Positions 1-8,225 are shown, counted from the first letter of the stretch. The stretch is 64,000 nucleotides of DNA from Planomicrobium sp. CPCC 101079 (GCF_007859275.1 NZ_VOHC01000024.1:1-64000), one strand, 5' to 3'. Made by a program: numbers and translations. Notes: generated by a model not told the origin, from the letters alone.

Positions 1-2
1 TC

Positions 3-302
3 ATCCTCCACTCGGATCAGGGATGGCATTACCAGATGGCAAAATACCAGAAAGCATTAGCAGATCGAAACATCACTCAAAGCATGTCCCGTAAGGGGAA
101 CTGCCTCGACAACGCCGTTATTGAGAACTTCTTTGGCATTCTCAAGACGGAGCTCCTGTACCTGCAGGAATTTGAAAGTGTGGAGCACTTCCTTCAGGAA
201 CTGGACGACTACCTGATTTATTACAACGGGAAACGAATGAAGTCCAAATTAAAAAACATGAGTCCGGTTGACTACCGGACTCATGCGCAACAAGCTGCTT
301 AA
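3..302 (+). CDS. IS3-family transposase OrfB, C-terminal fragment cut by the window edge
   Basis: The frame is open from base 3 and runs through [10 protein letters not shown] to a TAA at 300-302. HSDQG carries the second Asp, and [12 protein letters not shown] the Glu, of the DDE/rve catalytic triad; the first Asp lies upstream of the window. The spacing and the closing [18 protein letters not shown] block match IS150-like OrfB proteins. The first internal ATG is at 36, but the reading continues before it, so the true start is outside the window. No frameshift is seen in the visible part, so the copy may be intact. It would catalyse excision and integration of its own element. Confidence 0.85.
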   Translation: MLHSDQGWHYQMAKYQKALADRNITQSMSRKGNCLDNAVIENFFGILKTELLYLQEFESVEHFLQELDDYLIYYNGKRMKSKLKNMSPVDYRTHAQQAA

Positions 303-307
303 ATTTT

Positions 308-332
308 TGTCTAACTTTTTTGGGTCAGTTCA
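308..332 (+). repeat. IS3-type right terminal inverted repeat
   Basis: The last 25 bases of the element end in GGGTCAGTTCA, and the host sequence starts at about 333. The trhO promoter begins only 30 bp further on, so the insertion sits immediately upstream of a host promoter. Confidence 0.75.
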
Positions 333-361
333 TTCGGCGGATGTTTTTTTTCGGCGAGAAG

Positions 362-390
362 TTGAAAAACTCTTTGTTTTGTTGTAGAAT
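362..390 (+). promoter_or_regulatory. Sigma-A promoter of trhO
   Basis: TTGAAA at 362-367 and TAGAAT at 385-390 are separated by exactly 17 bp. This is a near-consensus housekeeping promoter 63 bp before the trhO start codon and lies outside the insertion sequence. Confidence 0.75.
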
Positions 391-452
391 TGATAAGGTT
401 TTGAAGCCTTAAGAGGCTAGGCAATAAAATGAAAAATTAGGAGGTATGATTC

Positions 453-1415
453 ATGCAAAATCATACACACAACGTTTTACTTTATTATTTATATACACCA
501 ATCGAAGATCCTGAAACTTTCGCAGCTGAGCACTTGGCAGCCTGTAAAGAACTTGGGTTGAAAGGCCGTATCCTTGTTTCCCATGAAGGAATCAACGGTA
601 CATGCTCTGGTACAATCGAACAGACAGAAGCTTATATGGAGATGGTGAAAAGCGATCCGCGTTTTTCGGATATCGTCTTCAAAATTGACGCAGCAGATGG
701 CCATGCATTCAGAAAAATGCATGTACGAGCGAAAAAAGAAATCGTTCACTTGGGTCTGGAAGAAGACATCAATCCGAACGAATTAACAGGTACGTACTTA
801 GAGCCTGAAGAATTTTATAAACGCATGCAGGATCAAGATACGATCGTGCTTGATGCCCGCAATGACTACGAATACGACCTTGGCCATTTCCGCGGCGCTG
901 TGCGTCCGGACATTGAAAACTTCCGTGATTTGCCGGAATGGGTCCGTGAAAACAAAGAAATGTTTGAAGGCAAGCAAATTTTAACGTATTGCACAGGCGG
1001 AATCCGCTGTGAAAAATTCTCTGGATGGCTGAAAAAAGAAGGCTTTGAAGATGTAGCCCAATTGCACGGCGGCATTGTCACTTACGGTAAAGACCCTGAA
1101 GTGCAAGGCAAACTGTGGGACGGCCAATTATACGTTTTCGATGAGCGAATCGCAGTTCCAGTAAACCAAGTGGAACATGTAGTGGTCGGCAAAGACCATT
1201 TTACTGGGGAACCGTGTGAACGCTATGTAAACTGTGCAAACCCTGAATGCAACAAGAAAATCTTGGCTTCAGAAGAAAACGAACATAAATACATGCGTTC
1301 ATGCTCAGACGAGTGCCGCGAACATCCGCGCAACCGCTATGCATTCGAACACGGCTTGACAGGCGTAGAAGTGCAGGCGCGCTTGGATGCACTGAAAGAA
1401 ACAACTGAAGTTTAA
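453..1415 (+). CDS. trhO: tRNA uridine(34) hydroxylase TrhO (rhodanese-domain protein, YceA/YbfQ family)
   Basis: The 320-residue product matches the family's usual length. TrhO hydroxylates U34 of certain tRNAs in an oxygen-dependent way, the first step to 5-methoxyuridine at the wobble base. An N-terminal acylphosphatase-like domain (about 1-95) precedes a rhodanese domain (about 115-215) with the active-site loop CTGGIRC. A Cys-rich C-terminus ([15 protein letters not shown], then CSDEC) looks like a metal site. The ATG at 453 is preceded by TAGGAGG at good distance. The gene is monocistronic, between its own promoter at 362-390 and a terminator at 1424-1453. The family assignment is firm; the tRNA function comes from the family. 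Confidence 0.93.
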   Translation: MQNHTHNVLLYYLYTPIEDPETFAAEHLAACKELGLKGRILVSHEGINGTCSGTIEQTEAYMEMVKSDPRFSDIVFKIDAADGHAFRKMHVRAKKEIVHLGLEEDINPNELTGTYLEPEEFYKRMQDQDTIVLDARNDYEYDLGHFRGAVRPDIENFRDLPEWVRENKEMFEGKQILTYCTGGIRCEKFSGWLKKEGFEDVAQLHGGIVTYGKDPEVQGKLWDGQLYVFDERIAVPVNQVEHVVVGKDHFTGEPCERYVNCANPECNKKILASEENEHKYMRSCSDECREHPRNRYAFEHGLTGVEVQARLDALKETTEV

Positions 1416-1423
1416 ACAAATAA

Positions 1424-1453
1424 AAAAAACCGTCCCTAATGGACGGTTTTTTT
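1424..1453 (+). terminator. Rho-independent terminator of trhO
   Basis: ACCGTCC at 1429-1435 and GGACGGT at 1441-1447 form a stem with a CTAAT loop. A run of T follows, and A-rich DNA precedes it. Confidence 0.9.
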
Positions 1454-1506
1454 GTTTGTTATAACAGGAAATGAAATGCAGGAAAAAGGGGTTCAATACC
1501 TGTGAA

Positions 1507-3033
1507 TCATCCTTCTTCATTTAATACAACTGAACGGCCTTTCAATTTCAAAAGCAGGGGAACAAGCAGCCATGCAGCAGCCACTATGAGCAGAGCCAAC
1601 GAAATCGGGTTTGTAACGAAAGTAGAGAAATCGCCGTTTGAAATGGTCAATGCACGGCGCATATTGTTTTCGATCATCGGGCCGAGAACCAACGCCAATA
1701 CAAGAGGTGCAACAGGAAAATCATTTCTTGTCAGCAAGTAGCCAAGCACACCGCAAGCAAGAAGCAGATACAAGTCGAAAGTGGTATATTGCACGGCATA
1801 GACGCCGAAGAACGAAATAGCGATAATGATTGGAAGCAAATATTTCTTAGGTGTCTGGATGATCTTAGCGAATACTTTGACCAGCGGCATATTCAGCACA
1901 AGCAGCATGAGGTTTCCGACAAACATACTCGCTATGAGCCCCCAAGCAACTTCTGGATGGTCATCAAACAATAACGGGCCGGGCTGGATATTGTACATGA
2001 TCAAAGCGCCCATAAGAATGGCGGTTGTCCCGGAACCGGGAATCCCTAGAGTCAGTAGAGGAATCATGGCGCCGCCTGAAGCAGCGTTATTGGCGGCTTC
2101 CGGGCCGGCAACACCAGCGATGGCCCCTTTGCCGAATTGTTCCGGTGTTTTACTGAACTTTTTCTCTCCGATATAGGAGAAAAATGAAGCAAGTGTAGCT
2201 CCTGCACCAGGCAGAACACCAATGAAAAATCCGAGAAATGAACCGCGCATGATAGGTGCAGCGCTTTCTTTCAAATCCTTCCTTGTCGGGAGGATCCGGC
2301 CGATTTTCGCCATTGTGCCATCTTCATGATCCCGCTCTAAAACAGTTTTGAAAACTTCTCCCAAGGCGAAGAGGCCGACAGCGATTGTCAGGAATTCCAG
2401 CCCGGAGTATAGGACAGGGATATCATAAGTGAAACGGGCAATTCCGGAAACGGCATCGATTCCGATTGTACCAAGCATCAAACCGAACACGGTCATCATC
2501 AAAGCTTTTGTCATCGATTTTCCGGCAAGCCCGCTTACTGCAGCAAGGCCGAGCAGCATAAGGGAGAAATATTCGGCAGGGCCAAACTGAAGAGCCACAT
2601 TTGATAAGGGCTCCGCCAGCAGCACTAGGCCGATCAGTGAAATGATCCCTGCCGCAAACGATCCGATGGCGGCTATGGACAAAGCCGATCCGGCGCGTCC
2701 TTGCTTGGCCATTTGGTAACCGTCAAGCGTCGTAACAACAGAAGAAGATTCGCCGGGTGTATTAAGCAGGATGGAGGTTGTTGAACCGCCATACATGGCG
2801 CCATAATAGACACCCGCCAATAGGATGATCGAACTTGCCGCTGCCGCTTCGGTCGGCAAGCCGGCCGTCAAGGTCGCTGTAACAGGAATCAGAAGTGCTA
2901 CTCCGCTCATTGGCCCTATTCCAGGCAATACGCCAACTGCAGTCCCGATCAAAACTCCGACAAAGGCGAAAAGGATGTTCTGCCATTGAAAAGCGATACC
3001 GAATCCATCCATCAAAAATTGTATAGTATTCAT
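1507..3033 (-). CDS. tctA: Tripartite tricarboxylate transporter, large membrane subunit TctA
   Basis: TctA is the 12-TM translocating subunit of a TTT-type, ion-driven secondary transporter that takes up a dicarboxylate or tricarboxylate delivered by TctC. The 508-residue product has the usual length and family signatures: VGVLPGIGPMSG near residue 40, YGGSTTSILLNTPGE near 80, and a second GVLPGAGATLASF block near 265. The protein is hydrophobic throughout. The start is preceded by GAGAGGAGGAGC on the minus strand. It is the last gene of the minus-strand tctC-tctB-tctA operon, 15 bp after tctB. The substrate cannot be read from the sequence; the citrate-type kinase upstream suggests citrate or a related carboxylate. 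Confidence 0.93.
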   Translation of the reverse strand: MNTIQFLMDGFGIAFQWQNILFAFVGVLIGTAVGVLPGIGPMSGVALLIPVTATLTAGLPTEAAAASSIILLAGVYYGAMYGGSTTSILLNTPGESSSVVTTLDGYQMAKQGRAGSALSIAAIGSFAAGIISLIGLVLLAEPLSNVALQFGPAEYFSLMLLGLAAVSGLAGKSMTKALMMTVFGLMLGTIGIDAVSGIARFTYDIPVLYSGLEFLTIAVGLFALGEVFKTVLERDHEDGTMAKIGRILPTRKDLKESAAPIMRGSFLGFFIGVLPGAGATLASFFSYIGEKKFSKTPEQFGKGAIAGVAGPEAANNAASGGAMIPLLTLGIPGSGTTAILMGALIMYNIQPGPLLFDDHPEVAWGLIASMFVGNLMLLVLNMPLVKVFAKIIQTPKKYLLPIIIAISFFGVYAVQYTTFDLYLLLACGVLGYLLTRNDFPVAPLVLALVLGPMIENNMRRALTISNGDFSTFVTNPISLALLIVAAAWLLVPLLLKLKGRSVVLNEEG

Positions 3034-3048
3034 GTTGCTCCTCCTCTC

Positions 3049-3501
3049 TTATAGAAATACCGGGAAACCTGGCAGCGAACCGCCGAGGAATTCAGCGAAA
3101 AAGTAATAAACGCCAAATGAGAACAGTCCTGCAATCACAATGGACTTGATCCATTTTCCGCGCTCCATTGTTTGGAACGCAACCAAAAGAAATGCGAAAG
3201 TCGTAATAACATACCCCAGTGGCTCCAGCAGTGCCGCATATAAAAGCGCACTGACAAAAATCACGATAAACTTCTTATATAACACAGGTTCTCCCTTTTG
3301 GGTGTCGGCTTGATAACGGAACGTTTCGTATAGCAGGCGCAGGCTCAATAAAATCAATACTGCTCCAAGGCCGATGGGGAAGATGTCCGGGCCGACCGCT
3401 GAACCGTAGGAACTTTCGGAAATCCGCTGGCTCTCGATGACAAACAGAAGGCCAATCAGTAAAAATGCGATTCCAGCAAAGCGATCGAACGTTTTACTCA
3501 T
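3049..3501 (-). CDS. tctB: Tripartite tricarboxylate transporter, small membrane subunit TctB
   Basis: This 150-residue protein has four predicted membrane helices (about 8-25, 38-58, 78-108 and 120-142) and the usual size of TctB. TctB pairs with TctA in the membrane and is required for transport by TTT systems, though its exact role is poorly understood in the family. The ribosome site AAAAAGGAG lies a good distance before the ATG. It is separated from tctC by a 9-bp-stem hairpin and from tctA by 15 bp. Similarity in the family is low, so the call leans on size, topology and its place between tctC and tctA. Confidence 0.88.
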   Translation of the reverse strand: MSKTFDRFAGIAFLLIGLLFVIESQRISESSYGSAVGPDIFPIGLGAVLILLSLRLLYETFRYQADTQKGEPVLYKKFIVIFVSALLYAALLEPLGYVITTFAFLLVAFQTMERGKWIKSIVIAGLFSFGVYYFFAEFLGGSLPGFPVFL

Positions 3502-3526
3502 TGTCTTTCACTCCTTTTTAAAGTAA

Positions 3527-3548
3527 GAAAGCGGCCGAAGCCGCTTTC
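3527..3548 (-). terminator. Hairpin with UUCG loop between tctC and tctB (partial terminator or RNA stabiliser)
   Basis: GAAAGCGGC at 3527-3535 and GCCGCTTTC at 3540-3548 form a 9-bp stem. On the minus strand the loop reads TTCG, an unusually stable tetraloop. Only a broken T tract follows (TTCTTACTTT), so readthrough into tctB is expected. Such hairpins often keep the binding-protein message more abundant than the permease message. Confidence 0.65.
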
Positions 3549-3551
3549 GCA

Positions 3552-4562
3552 TTATTTTTGCATATCAAGCGCCGTCAATAATTCGACAATAACTTTTTCC
3601 TGGGTTTGAAGATATTCCTCGAAACCTGCGGCATCTTTGTATTCACTTTGCCAGCCGTTCTGTTCAAGCTCTTGTTTCCATTCTTCGGTTTTGGACATTT
3701 CTTCTAATTTTGTGGACCAGTATTCTTTTGCGTTATCGCTCATGTTTTTAGGACCGAAAATTCCGCGCCAGATGGTGAATTCGGCATCGATTCCTTCTTC
3801 CATGAATGTCGGCACTTCGCTCAGTTCGCCTTCAAGGCGTTCCGGTGAACTGACAGCAAGAACGCGGACATCTCCGGATTTTACGTATTCCGCAATTGTG
3901 GAGGCGTCGGTTGCGATGACATCAGCGTTATCGCCAAGCAAAGCAGCTACCGCTTCACCGCCGCCGTCATAAGAAACATATTTGACCGCTTTCGGGTCAA
4001 TGCCATATTCAAATGCCGGCAAGATGCCCACAAGATGATCCATCGATCCAGGAGCGGAACCGCCTGCCAAAGTCACTGCAGTAGGGTCAGCTTTGATGGC
4101 TTCCAGAACATCTGTCAACGTTTGGAATTTAGAATCTTCTCTGACGACGATTGCACCATAGTCGCGTGTCAATTGAGCAAGCGGCGTTGTATCTTTATAG
4201 CCGTATGGACTGTTGCCTTCCGCTTTATTGTTATTGATTAAGATTGGAGGAGATTTCACTAGCATCATGTAGTCGTTTTCCGCTTCTTTAGTAGCATACT
4301 CTGCCATATAAACGGCTCCGCCGCCGCCGGGTTTATTTTCCACAGTAATCGGCTCTTCAATCAGCTTTGTGGCACTCATGGTTTTTGCGATGGAACGAGC
4401 AGTCAAATCCCAGCCGCCGCCAGCTCCGGACGGTGCAACAATGGTGATTCCGCGTTCAGGATATTTTGCTTCACTTGCAGTCGTGTTTCCTCCGGAAGAA
4501 CAAGCAGCGAGACTTAGAGCTAAAACACCAGCCATTGAAACTGAAAATATTTTCTTCAACAT
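3552..4562 (-). CDS. tctC: Tricarboxylate-binding lipoprotein TctC
   Basis: TctC is the extracytoplasmic solute receptor (Bug family) that delivers substrate to TctAB. The N-terminus MLKKIFSVSMAGVLALSLAAC has a lipobox LAAC, so the mature protein should be lipid-anchored. APSGAGGGWDLTARSIAKT and GGSAPGSMDH are Bug-family ligand-loop signatures. Length is 336 residues. An in-frame ATG three codons earlier (4571) abuts the AAAGGAGG ribosome site directly; the ATG at 4562 lies 9 nt after it and begins at the Lys-rich signal peptide, so I chose that one. It is the first structural gene of the operon, downstream of a leader with inverted repeats and a terminator. Confidence 0.92.
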   Translation of the reverse strand: MLKKIFSVSMAGVLALSLAACSSGGNTTASEAKYPERGITIVAPSGAGGGWDLTARSIAKTMSATKLIEEPITVENKPGGGGAVYMAEYATKEAENDYMMLVKSPPILINNNKAEGNSPYGYKDTTPLAQLTRDYGAIVVREDSKFQTLTDVLEAIKADPTAVTLAGGSAPGSMDHLVGILPAFEYGIDPKAVKYVSYDGGGEAVAALLGDNADVIATDASTIAEYVKSGDVRVLAVSSPERLEGELSEVPTFMEEGIDAEFTIWRGIFGPKNMSDNAKEYWSTKLEEMSKTEEWKQELEQNGWQSEYKDAAGFEEYLQTQEKVIVELLTALDMQK

Positions 4563-4583
4563 ATAAATCATCCTCCTTTAAAA

Positions 4584-4620
4584 TAATAAAAAAGACAGCG
4601 CTTTCATTTGCTGTCTTTAA
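4584..4620 (-). terminator. Terminator between the response-regulator gene and tctC, in the tctC leader
   Basis: AAAGACAGC at 4591-4599 and GCTGTCTTT at 4610-4618 pair around a 10-nt loop. On the minus strand the stem is followed by TTTTTTATTATTTT. It would end the kinase-regulator transcript. If the tctC promoter lies upstream of it, as the weak TTGAAT and TAAGTT hexamers near 4616-4643 might suggest, it could also attenuate tctC. Confidence 0.8.
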
Positions 4621-4627
4621 CTTATCA

Positions 4628-4702
4628 GAACTTTTATGAAATTCAATGTTTGTGGGCATAAGTACAATATTATCCAAATTATTAATATTGTTCATAAAGT
4701 TC
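4628..4702 (-). promoter_or_regulatory. Nested inverted repeats upstream of tctC, candidate response-regulator site
   Basis: An inner repeat pairs CAATATTA (4665-4672) with TAATATTG (4683-4690). An outer repeat pairs GAACTTTTATGAA (4628-4640) with TTCATAAAGTTC (4691-4702), perfect apart from one extra T. The block lies between the regulator gene and tctC, where a CitT/DctR-type regulator would be expected to activate transport. Binding is inferred. Confidence 0.5.
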
Positions 4703-5378
4703 ACGGGCGGGGGAAATACCGCCTTTCAGGCCTGCCGATGGTTCCGTAAAGCAGTTCAGCAACAGCTGACTGTTCGGAAACCAAGTGTTCAAGGTAACGC
4801 CGGGCAGTTGAGCGGCTCATCCCGCAAGCGGCTCCCATTTCCTCTGCTGTCATGCCTGAGCTGCAATCGGCCAATTTCCTTTTAATTCTGGCCATTGTAT
4901 TAGGATCGATTCCTTTCGGTGTAACCGATTGTTCACTAGGCACAGAAAGGCTTTTGTTCCAAAGCAACTTGATGGAATCTTCGTCCAATGAGCCTTGCTT
5001 TTCCAATGAACTTCTTTTTTGATGGTAGGTAAGCAGGCTTTCTTTAAAACGGTCGAAAGTTAAGGGTTTTAAAATATAGTCAAAAACGCCTCCCCGGAAG
5101 GCTTTCTTGACAATATCGGTTTCAGAAGCTGCAGTGATAAAGATGATATCCGATTCCGGGCTTTCATCTTGGATAAAAGCCATCAGTTCGGTTCCTCTCA
5201 TATCTGGAAGATATACATCAAGTAAAATCAATTGCGGTTTTAACGTCTGTATCCAATCTTTTGCCTCTGATCCAGTGTTGGCTGAACCGACTACTTGGAA
5301 CCCTTCGATTTTTTCAATAAAGCGCTTGTGTATATCGGCAATTCTTTTGTCATCTTCGATAATTAAAACTTCGATCAT
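4701..5378 (-). CDS. Two-component response regulator, CitB/DcuR family
   Basis: A receiver domain (about 1-120) has the acidic pocket ED near residue 8 and the phospho-acceptor Asp in LILLDVYLPDMRG near residue 54. The C-terminal part holds a helix-turn-helix (MTAEEMGAACGMSRSTARRYLEHL, about 173-196) as in CitT, DctR and DcuR, which control carboxylate transport. Length is 225 residues, normal for the family. The ATG is one nucleotide beyond the kinase stop codon, and its AGGAGG ribosome site lies within the last kinase codons, so the pair is translationally coupled. It probably activates tctCBA downstream. Confidence 0.92.
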   Translation of the reverse strand: MIEVLIIEDDKRIADIHKRFIEKIEGFQVVGSANTGSEAKDWIQTLKPQLILLDVYLPDMRGTELMAFIQDESPESDIIFITAASETDIVKKAFRGGVFDYILKPLTFDRFKESLLTYHQKRSSLEKQGSLDEDSIKLLWNKSLSVPSEQSVTPKGIDPNTMARIKRKLADCSSGMTAEEMGAACGMSRSTARRYLEHLVSEQSAVAELLYGTIGRPERRYFPRP

Positions 5379-5379
5379 C

Positions 5380-6963
5380 TCAATTTCCTCCTGTTTTTAT
5401 GGAAATAATTATTAGCGCTCCGCCCAAATCTCCTGATTCCATGGCGATATCCCCATTCAGATCACGAACATTCTCATATACTTTGACCAATCCGTATCCC
5501 CGGTCTTCGCCATTTTTTGTGGATATGCGCTTTTTAAAAAGATCTGTAAGAATGCTGGGATCCAGTCCTTCTCCTGAGTCTTCCACTTCTATTAAGATTT
5601 CTGATCCATTATTGGAAAGTAATAGCCGGACAATTCGCTGATCTTCCGGAAGGTGTTCAACCGCTTCAAACGAATTTGTCACCAGATTTCCAAGGATCGA
5701 AATGAACAGGCTTTTTTCAAATTGTGGAGGAAGCTCTTTCAAAAAACTTTCCTCATCCAACAGAAATTTCACCTTCAATTCGCGGGCCCGGTTGAAAAGG
5801 CCGATTAAAATGCCTCCGAGAAGCGGATCCTGTACATGTTTCAAAACAAAATGCACAAGTGATTGCTGTTCTTCCGTCTCATCATGGATCAGCTCCATAG
5901 CTTCTTCGAGTGAATTCAGCTGGATCAACCCGGAAATGGTATAGAGCAAATTGTTGTGTTCGTGGGTCTGTGCACGCAATGCATCGGCATACTGGCGCAC
6001 TTGGGTTATTTCGTTTCTCATCCCTTCAATATCAGACTGCAGGCGGAAACTGGAGACAGCTCCTATGATGTCATTCCCGTGTCGGATTGGTATCCGGTTG
6101 ACAATCGTCTTGTTTCCATGAATGGTCATGGGACGGTCGAGCTGGGATTCTCCTGTAGTCAGGACATGGGGCAATTGAGTATTCGGCAGGACTTCTTCGA
6201 TCAGTTTACCTATGAGCTGTTTGTCTTTAGGCACTGACAGAACTTCATAAGCCGAGTTATTCGCCATGGTGATTTTCCCACTCTTGTTTACCATAATGAT
6301 GCCTTCGCGGACAGATTCTATCAACGCATTACGCTCTCTATAAAGGCTGGCGATTTCTGCCGGTTCCAAACCGAACAGCGTCCTTTTAATGTTGCGGGCA
6401 AGAACCATTGAACCGATGGCACCGGAAGCAATGGCGATCAGGACAATGCCGATGATCGAATCGGCATATTCAAGGAAAGTGGAGGTCATGCTTGTTTTTA
6501 GAAATCCGACTGAAATAACGCCGATGATAGTGCCGGTCTCATCGAATATGGGCGCTTTGCCACGAAGAGAAGGCCCAAGTGAACCGGTGGCTTCAGAAAC
6601 ATAGGCTTCCCCATGCAGGAGGGCCCGCTCGTTATCATCCCCAATCATTTTTTTCCCTATCCGGTCTTCCAAAGGATGGGCGTAGCGAATTCCATCTTGA
6701 TTGCCGATTACCACGTATTCGGCGTCGGTTTGGGCCCGGATAGTCTCGGCAATTGGCTGAAGAGAGGCCGAAGGGTCAGGCAGTTGGAATGCCAGTATGA
6801 CATCTGGGCGCTCAGCAGTCGTTTCCGCAATGTCCAGCGCGCGTTCACCAGCCTCTTTTTCGATTGCATCCGAAATGGTCAGATAAAACGAAATACCTGC
6901 AAGCACCATGACTGTTGAGATGAAAAGCGCTCCGTATAAAAAAATTCTTCGTTGCAGTGGCAT
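5380..6963 (-). CDS. Sensor histidine kinase, CitA/DcuS family (carboxylate sensor)
   Basis: The layout is TM1 (about 8-28), an extracytoplasmic PAS/Cache-like domain with the carboxylate-sensor motif RYAHP...GKKMIGDD, TM2 (about 165-190), a cytoplasmic PAS domain, an H-box HEHNNLLYTISGL with the phospho-His, and an HATPase domain with N (LVTNSFEAV), G1 (DSGEG) and G2 (GYGL) boxes. The reading frame is open to a TTG at 7044, but that start has no ribosome site. The ATG at 6963 follows GGGTGATC, which matches the 16S tail, giving 527 residues. ATG 6978 is a possible alternative. The ligand is inferred to be a substrate of the adjacent TctABC. Confidence 0.9.
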   Translation of the reverse strand: MPLQRRIFLYGALFISTVMVLAGISFYLTISDAIEKEAGERALDIAETTAERPDVILAFQLPDPSASLQPIAETIRAQTDAEYVVIGNQDGIRYAHPLEDRIGKKMIGDDNERALLHGEAYVSEATGSLGPSLRGKAPIFDETGTIIGVISVGFLKTSMTSTFLEYADSIIGIVLIAIASGAIGSMVLARNIKRTLFGLEPAEIASLYRERNALIESVREGIIMVNKSGKITMANNSAYEVLSVPKDKQLIGKLIEEVLPNTQLPHVLTTGESQLDRPMTIHGNKTIVNRIPIRHGNDIIGAVSSFRLQSDIEGMRNEITQVRQYADALRAQTHEHNNLLYTISGLIQLNSLEEAMELIHDETEEQQSLVHFVLKHVQDPLLGGILIGLFNRARELKVKFLLDEESFLKELPPQFEKSLFISILGNLVTNSFEAVEHLPEDQRIVRLLLSNNGSEILIEVEDSGEGLDPSILTDLFKKRISTKNGEDRGYGLVKVYENVRDLNGDIAMESGDLGGALIIISIKTGGN

Positions 6964-7066
6964 ATCGGGATCACCCATTTCTATTTGTGTGTAACACCAG
7001 ATCAACTTAACAAGAAGTTTAAAGTAAGAAAGAGGGGAACACAATTGCCAGTTTTATGAGTAAATT

Positions 7067-7098
7067 AAAAAAACCCGCAAAAGGGTTACTTTTGCGGG
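7067..7098 (-). terminator. Terminator of the merR-like / zinc-ribbon operon
   Basis: CCCGCAAAAG at 7074-7083 and CTTTTGCGGG at 7089-7098 form a 10-bp perfect stem around a 5-nt loop. On the minus strand it is followed by seven T residues. The upstream arm encodes the last codons of the small zinc-ribbon gene. Confidence 0.9.
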
Positions 7099-7226
7099 GG
7101 ATTCTCTTGCAATTCTGCACATTTAATACAAAGCAGTTTGCTATTGATATAAGCGCCTTCTAAAAAGCCATCCCGACAATAGACATCTTTGCCGCAATTA
7201 GTGCAAGGACCGATTAACTCACGCAT
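7086..7226 (-). CDS. 46-residue zinc-ribbon-like protein overlapping the merR-like gene
   Basis: This small frame encodes a protein starting MRELIGPCTNCGKDVYC and containing a second pair LLCIKCAEL. The two CxxC pairs (CTNC near residue 8, CIKC near residue 33) are the usual spacing of a single zinc ribbon, and a further Cys lies near residue 17. The ATG overlaps the end of the upstream MerR-type gene by 8 nt (ATGCGTGA), which suggests coupled translation, and the stop lies in the terminator loop. I do not recognise a named family. The Cys pattern, exact overlap and shared terminator make it likely to be real and to work with the regulator. Confidence 0.7.
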   Translation of the reverse strand: MRELIGPCTNCGKDVYCRDGFLEGAYINSKLLCIKCAELQENPPQK

Positions 7227-8205
7227 TTTCGATGCCTTCTGCATAAATGTACATGGCATCTTTCAAATACTTGGCTAAGCCACTGCCATGCTGGTCTATG
7301 TTATGGGAGAAGCGGCTGTCTGAGGCATACAAGTCGCCAAGCCCACGGAACATTTTCGGATTGCAGTTGTAGAAGCGGTTTAGCAATATGTAGTAAGCTT
7401 CCATTTCCTTCTGGACTGCTGTTGCATCCGCCGGCAGATGCATCAACGAAGCTACTGTAGTGTATATGCGATTGCCTTCCCGGTTGATTTCTTCTAAATC
7501 TTCCTTTTCTTTTTCAGGAGCAGCTTTTTCAACTTGGGGCTCATCAGCAAGGATAGGTTCATCTTCTGACACTGACTCTTCTGTAGGAGCGGTTTCTTCA
7601 ACAGTTTCTGTTTTTTCGATTGATGTAGAGTTTTCCGGCAGGCTGATTGCTTCGCTAGCTGTAAATTCTTCAGAAGGTGATAAACCTTCAACTGAAACAA
7701 TTTCTTCAATTGTAAATGGCTCATCTGCATAATTGATTTCACTTATGCTTTCTGCTGCCCCGGCAGTTACAGCTAATTTAGGAGCTTCTTGCTTGACCGC
7801 TGTTTTATACTTATCGATGCTTTCGATTCCTTTATCGTTGGCAAAAGCATTGAAACGCTGTTCGTTCGTAATGCTTTTTGTCCCTTGGTACTCATGGAGA
7901 GTCATCTCAGCGTTTTGGATCAATTTTTCAAGACGCTCTTGTTTCTGGCGCAAAAACGATGAATGCTGAGCAAGTGCGGATTCCGGATCAAATCCTTCAG
8001 CGACAAGCTCTTGAATCTTTTTCAACGAAAAACCGATTTCTTTAAAGAATAGAATATGCTGAAGCAGTTTCAAATCCTCATCATTATAGTAACGGTAACG
8101 GTTGGACCCTATGTTCGAAGGCTTCATAAGCCCAATGCTATCGTAATGATGAAGGGTCCGGACACTGACGCCTGCAATTTTTGCCACTTCTTGTACTTTG
8201 TACAT
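7219..8205 (-). CDS. MerR-family regulator with TipAS-like ligand domain carrying a long acidic insert
   Basis: Residues 1-70 are a MerR winged helix (YKVQEVAKIAGVSVRTLHHYDSIGL), followed by a dimer coiled coil (about 75-108). The tail is TipAS/Mta-like: a first segment (NEQRFNAF, about 114-140) and a second, more conserved one (about 240-325; EAYYILLNRFYNCNPKMFRGLGDLYASDSRFSHNID). Mta and TipA of this class bind drugs or peptides and activate efflux or their own genes. Residues about 142-238 are a low-complexity stretch rich in Glu, Ser, Pro and Val inserted in the ligand domain, so at 328 residues the protein is about 75 longer than Mta. The start follows GAGGTGATC. Confidence 0.85.
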   Translation of the reverse strand: MYKVQEVAKIAGVSVRTLHHYDSIGLMKPSNIGSNRYRYYNDEDLKLLQHILFFKEIGFSLKKIQELVAEGFDPESALAQHSSFLRQKQERLEKLIQNAEMTLHEYQGTKSITNEQRFNAFANDKGIESIDKYKTAVKQEAPKLAVTAGAAESISEINYADEPFTIEEIVSVEGLSPSEEFTASEAISLPENSTSIEKTETVEETAPTEESVSEDEPILADEPQVEKAAPEKEKEDLEEINREGNRIYTTVASLMHLPADATAVQKEMEAYYILLNRFYNCNPKMFRGLGDLYASDSRFSHNIDQHGSGLAKYLKDAMYIYAEGIENA

Positions 8206-8225
8206 ATTTGATCACCTCAGTTTCT

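Larger units (their letters stand above)
1..332 (+). mobile_element. IS3-family insertion sequence, right end only
   Basis: The window opens inside an insertion sequence. The C-terminal part of an IS3-type transposase is followed six bases later by a terminal inverted repeat at 308-332 (TGTCTAAC, a run of T, then GGGTCAGTTCA). The TG...CA end form and the GGGTCAGTTCA terminus are typical of the IS3 family, IS150-like group. The left end and any target duplication lie outside the window, so its completeness cannot be judged. Confidence 0.85.

Noticed and set aside
1-332. Composite transposon or genomic island at the left edge
   Set aside because: Only one IS end is visible, and the genes beyond it are ordinary chromosomal ones.
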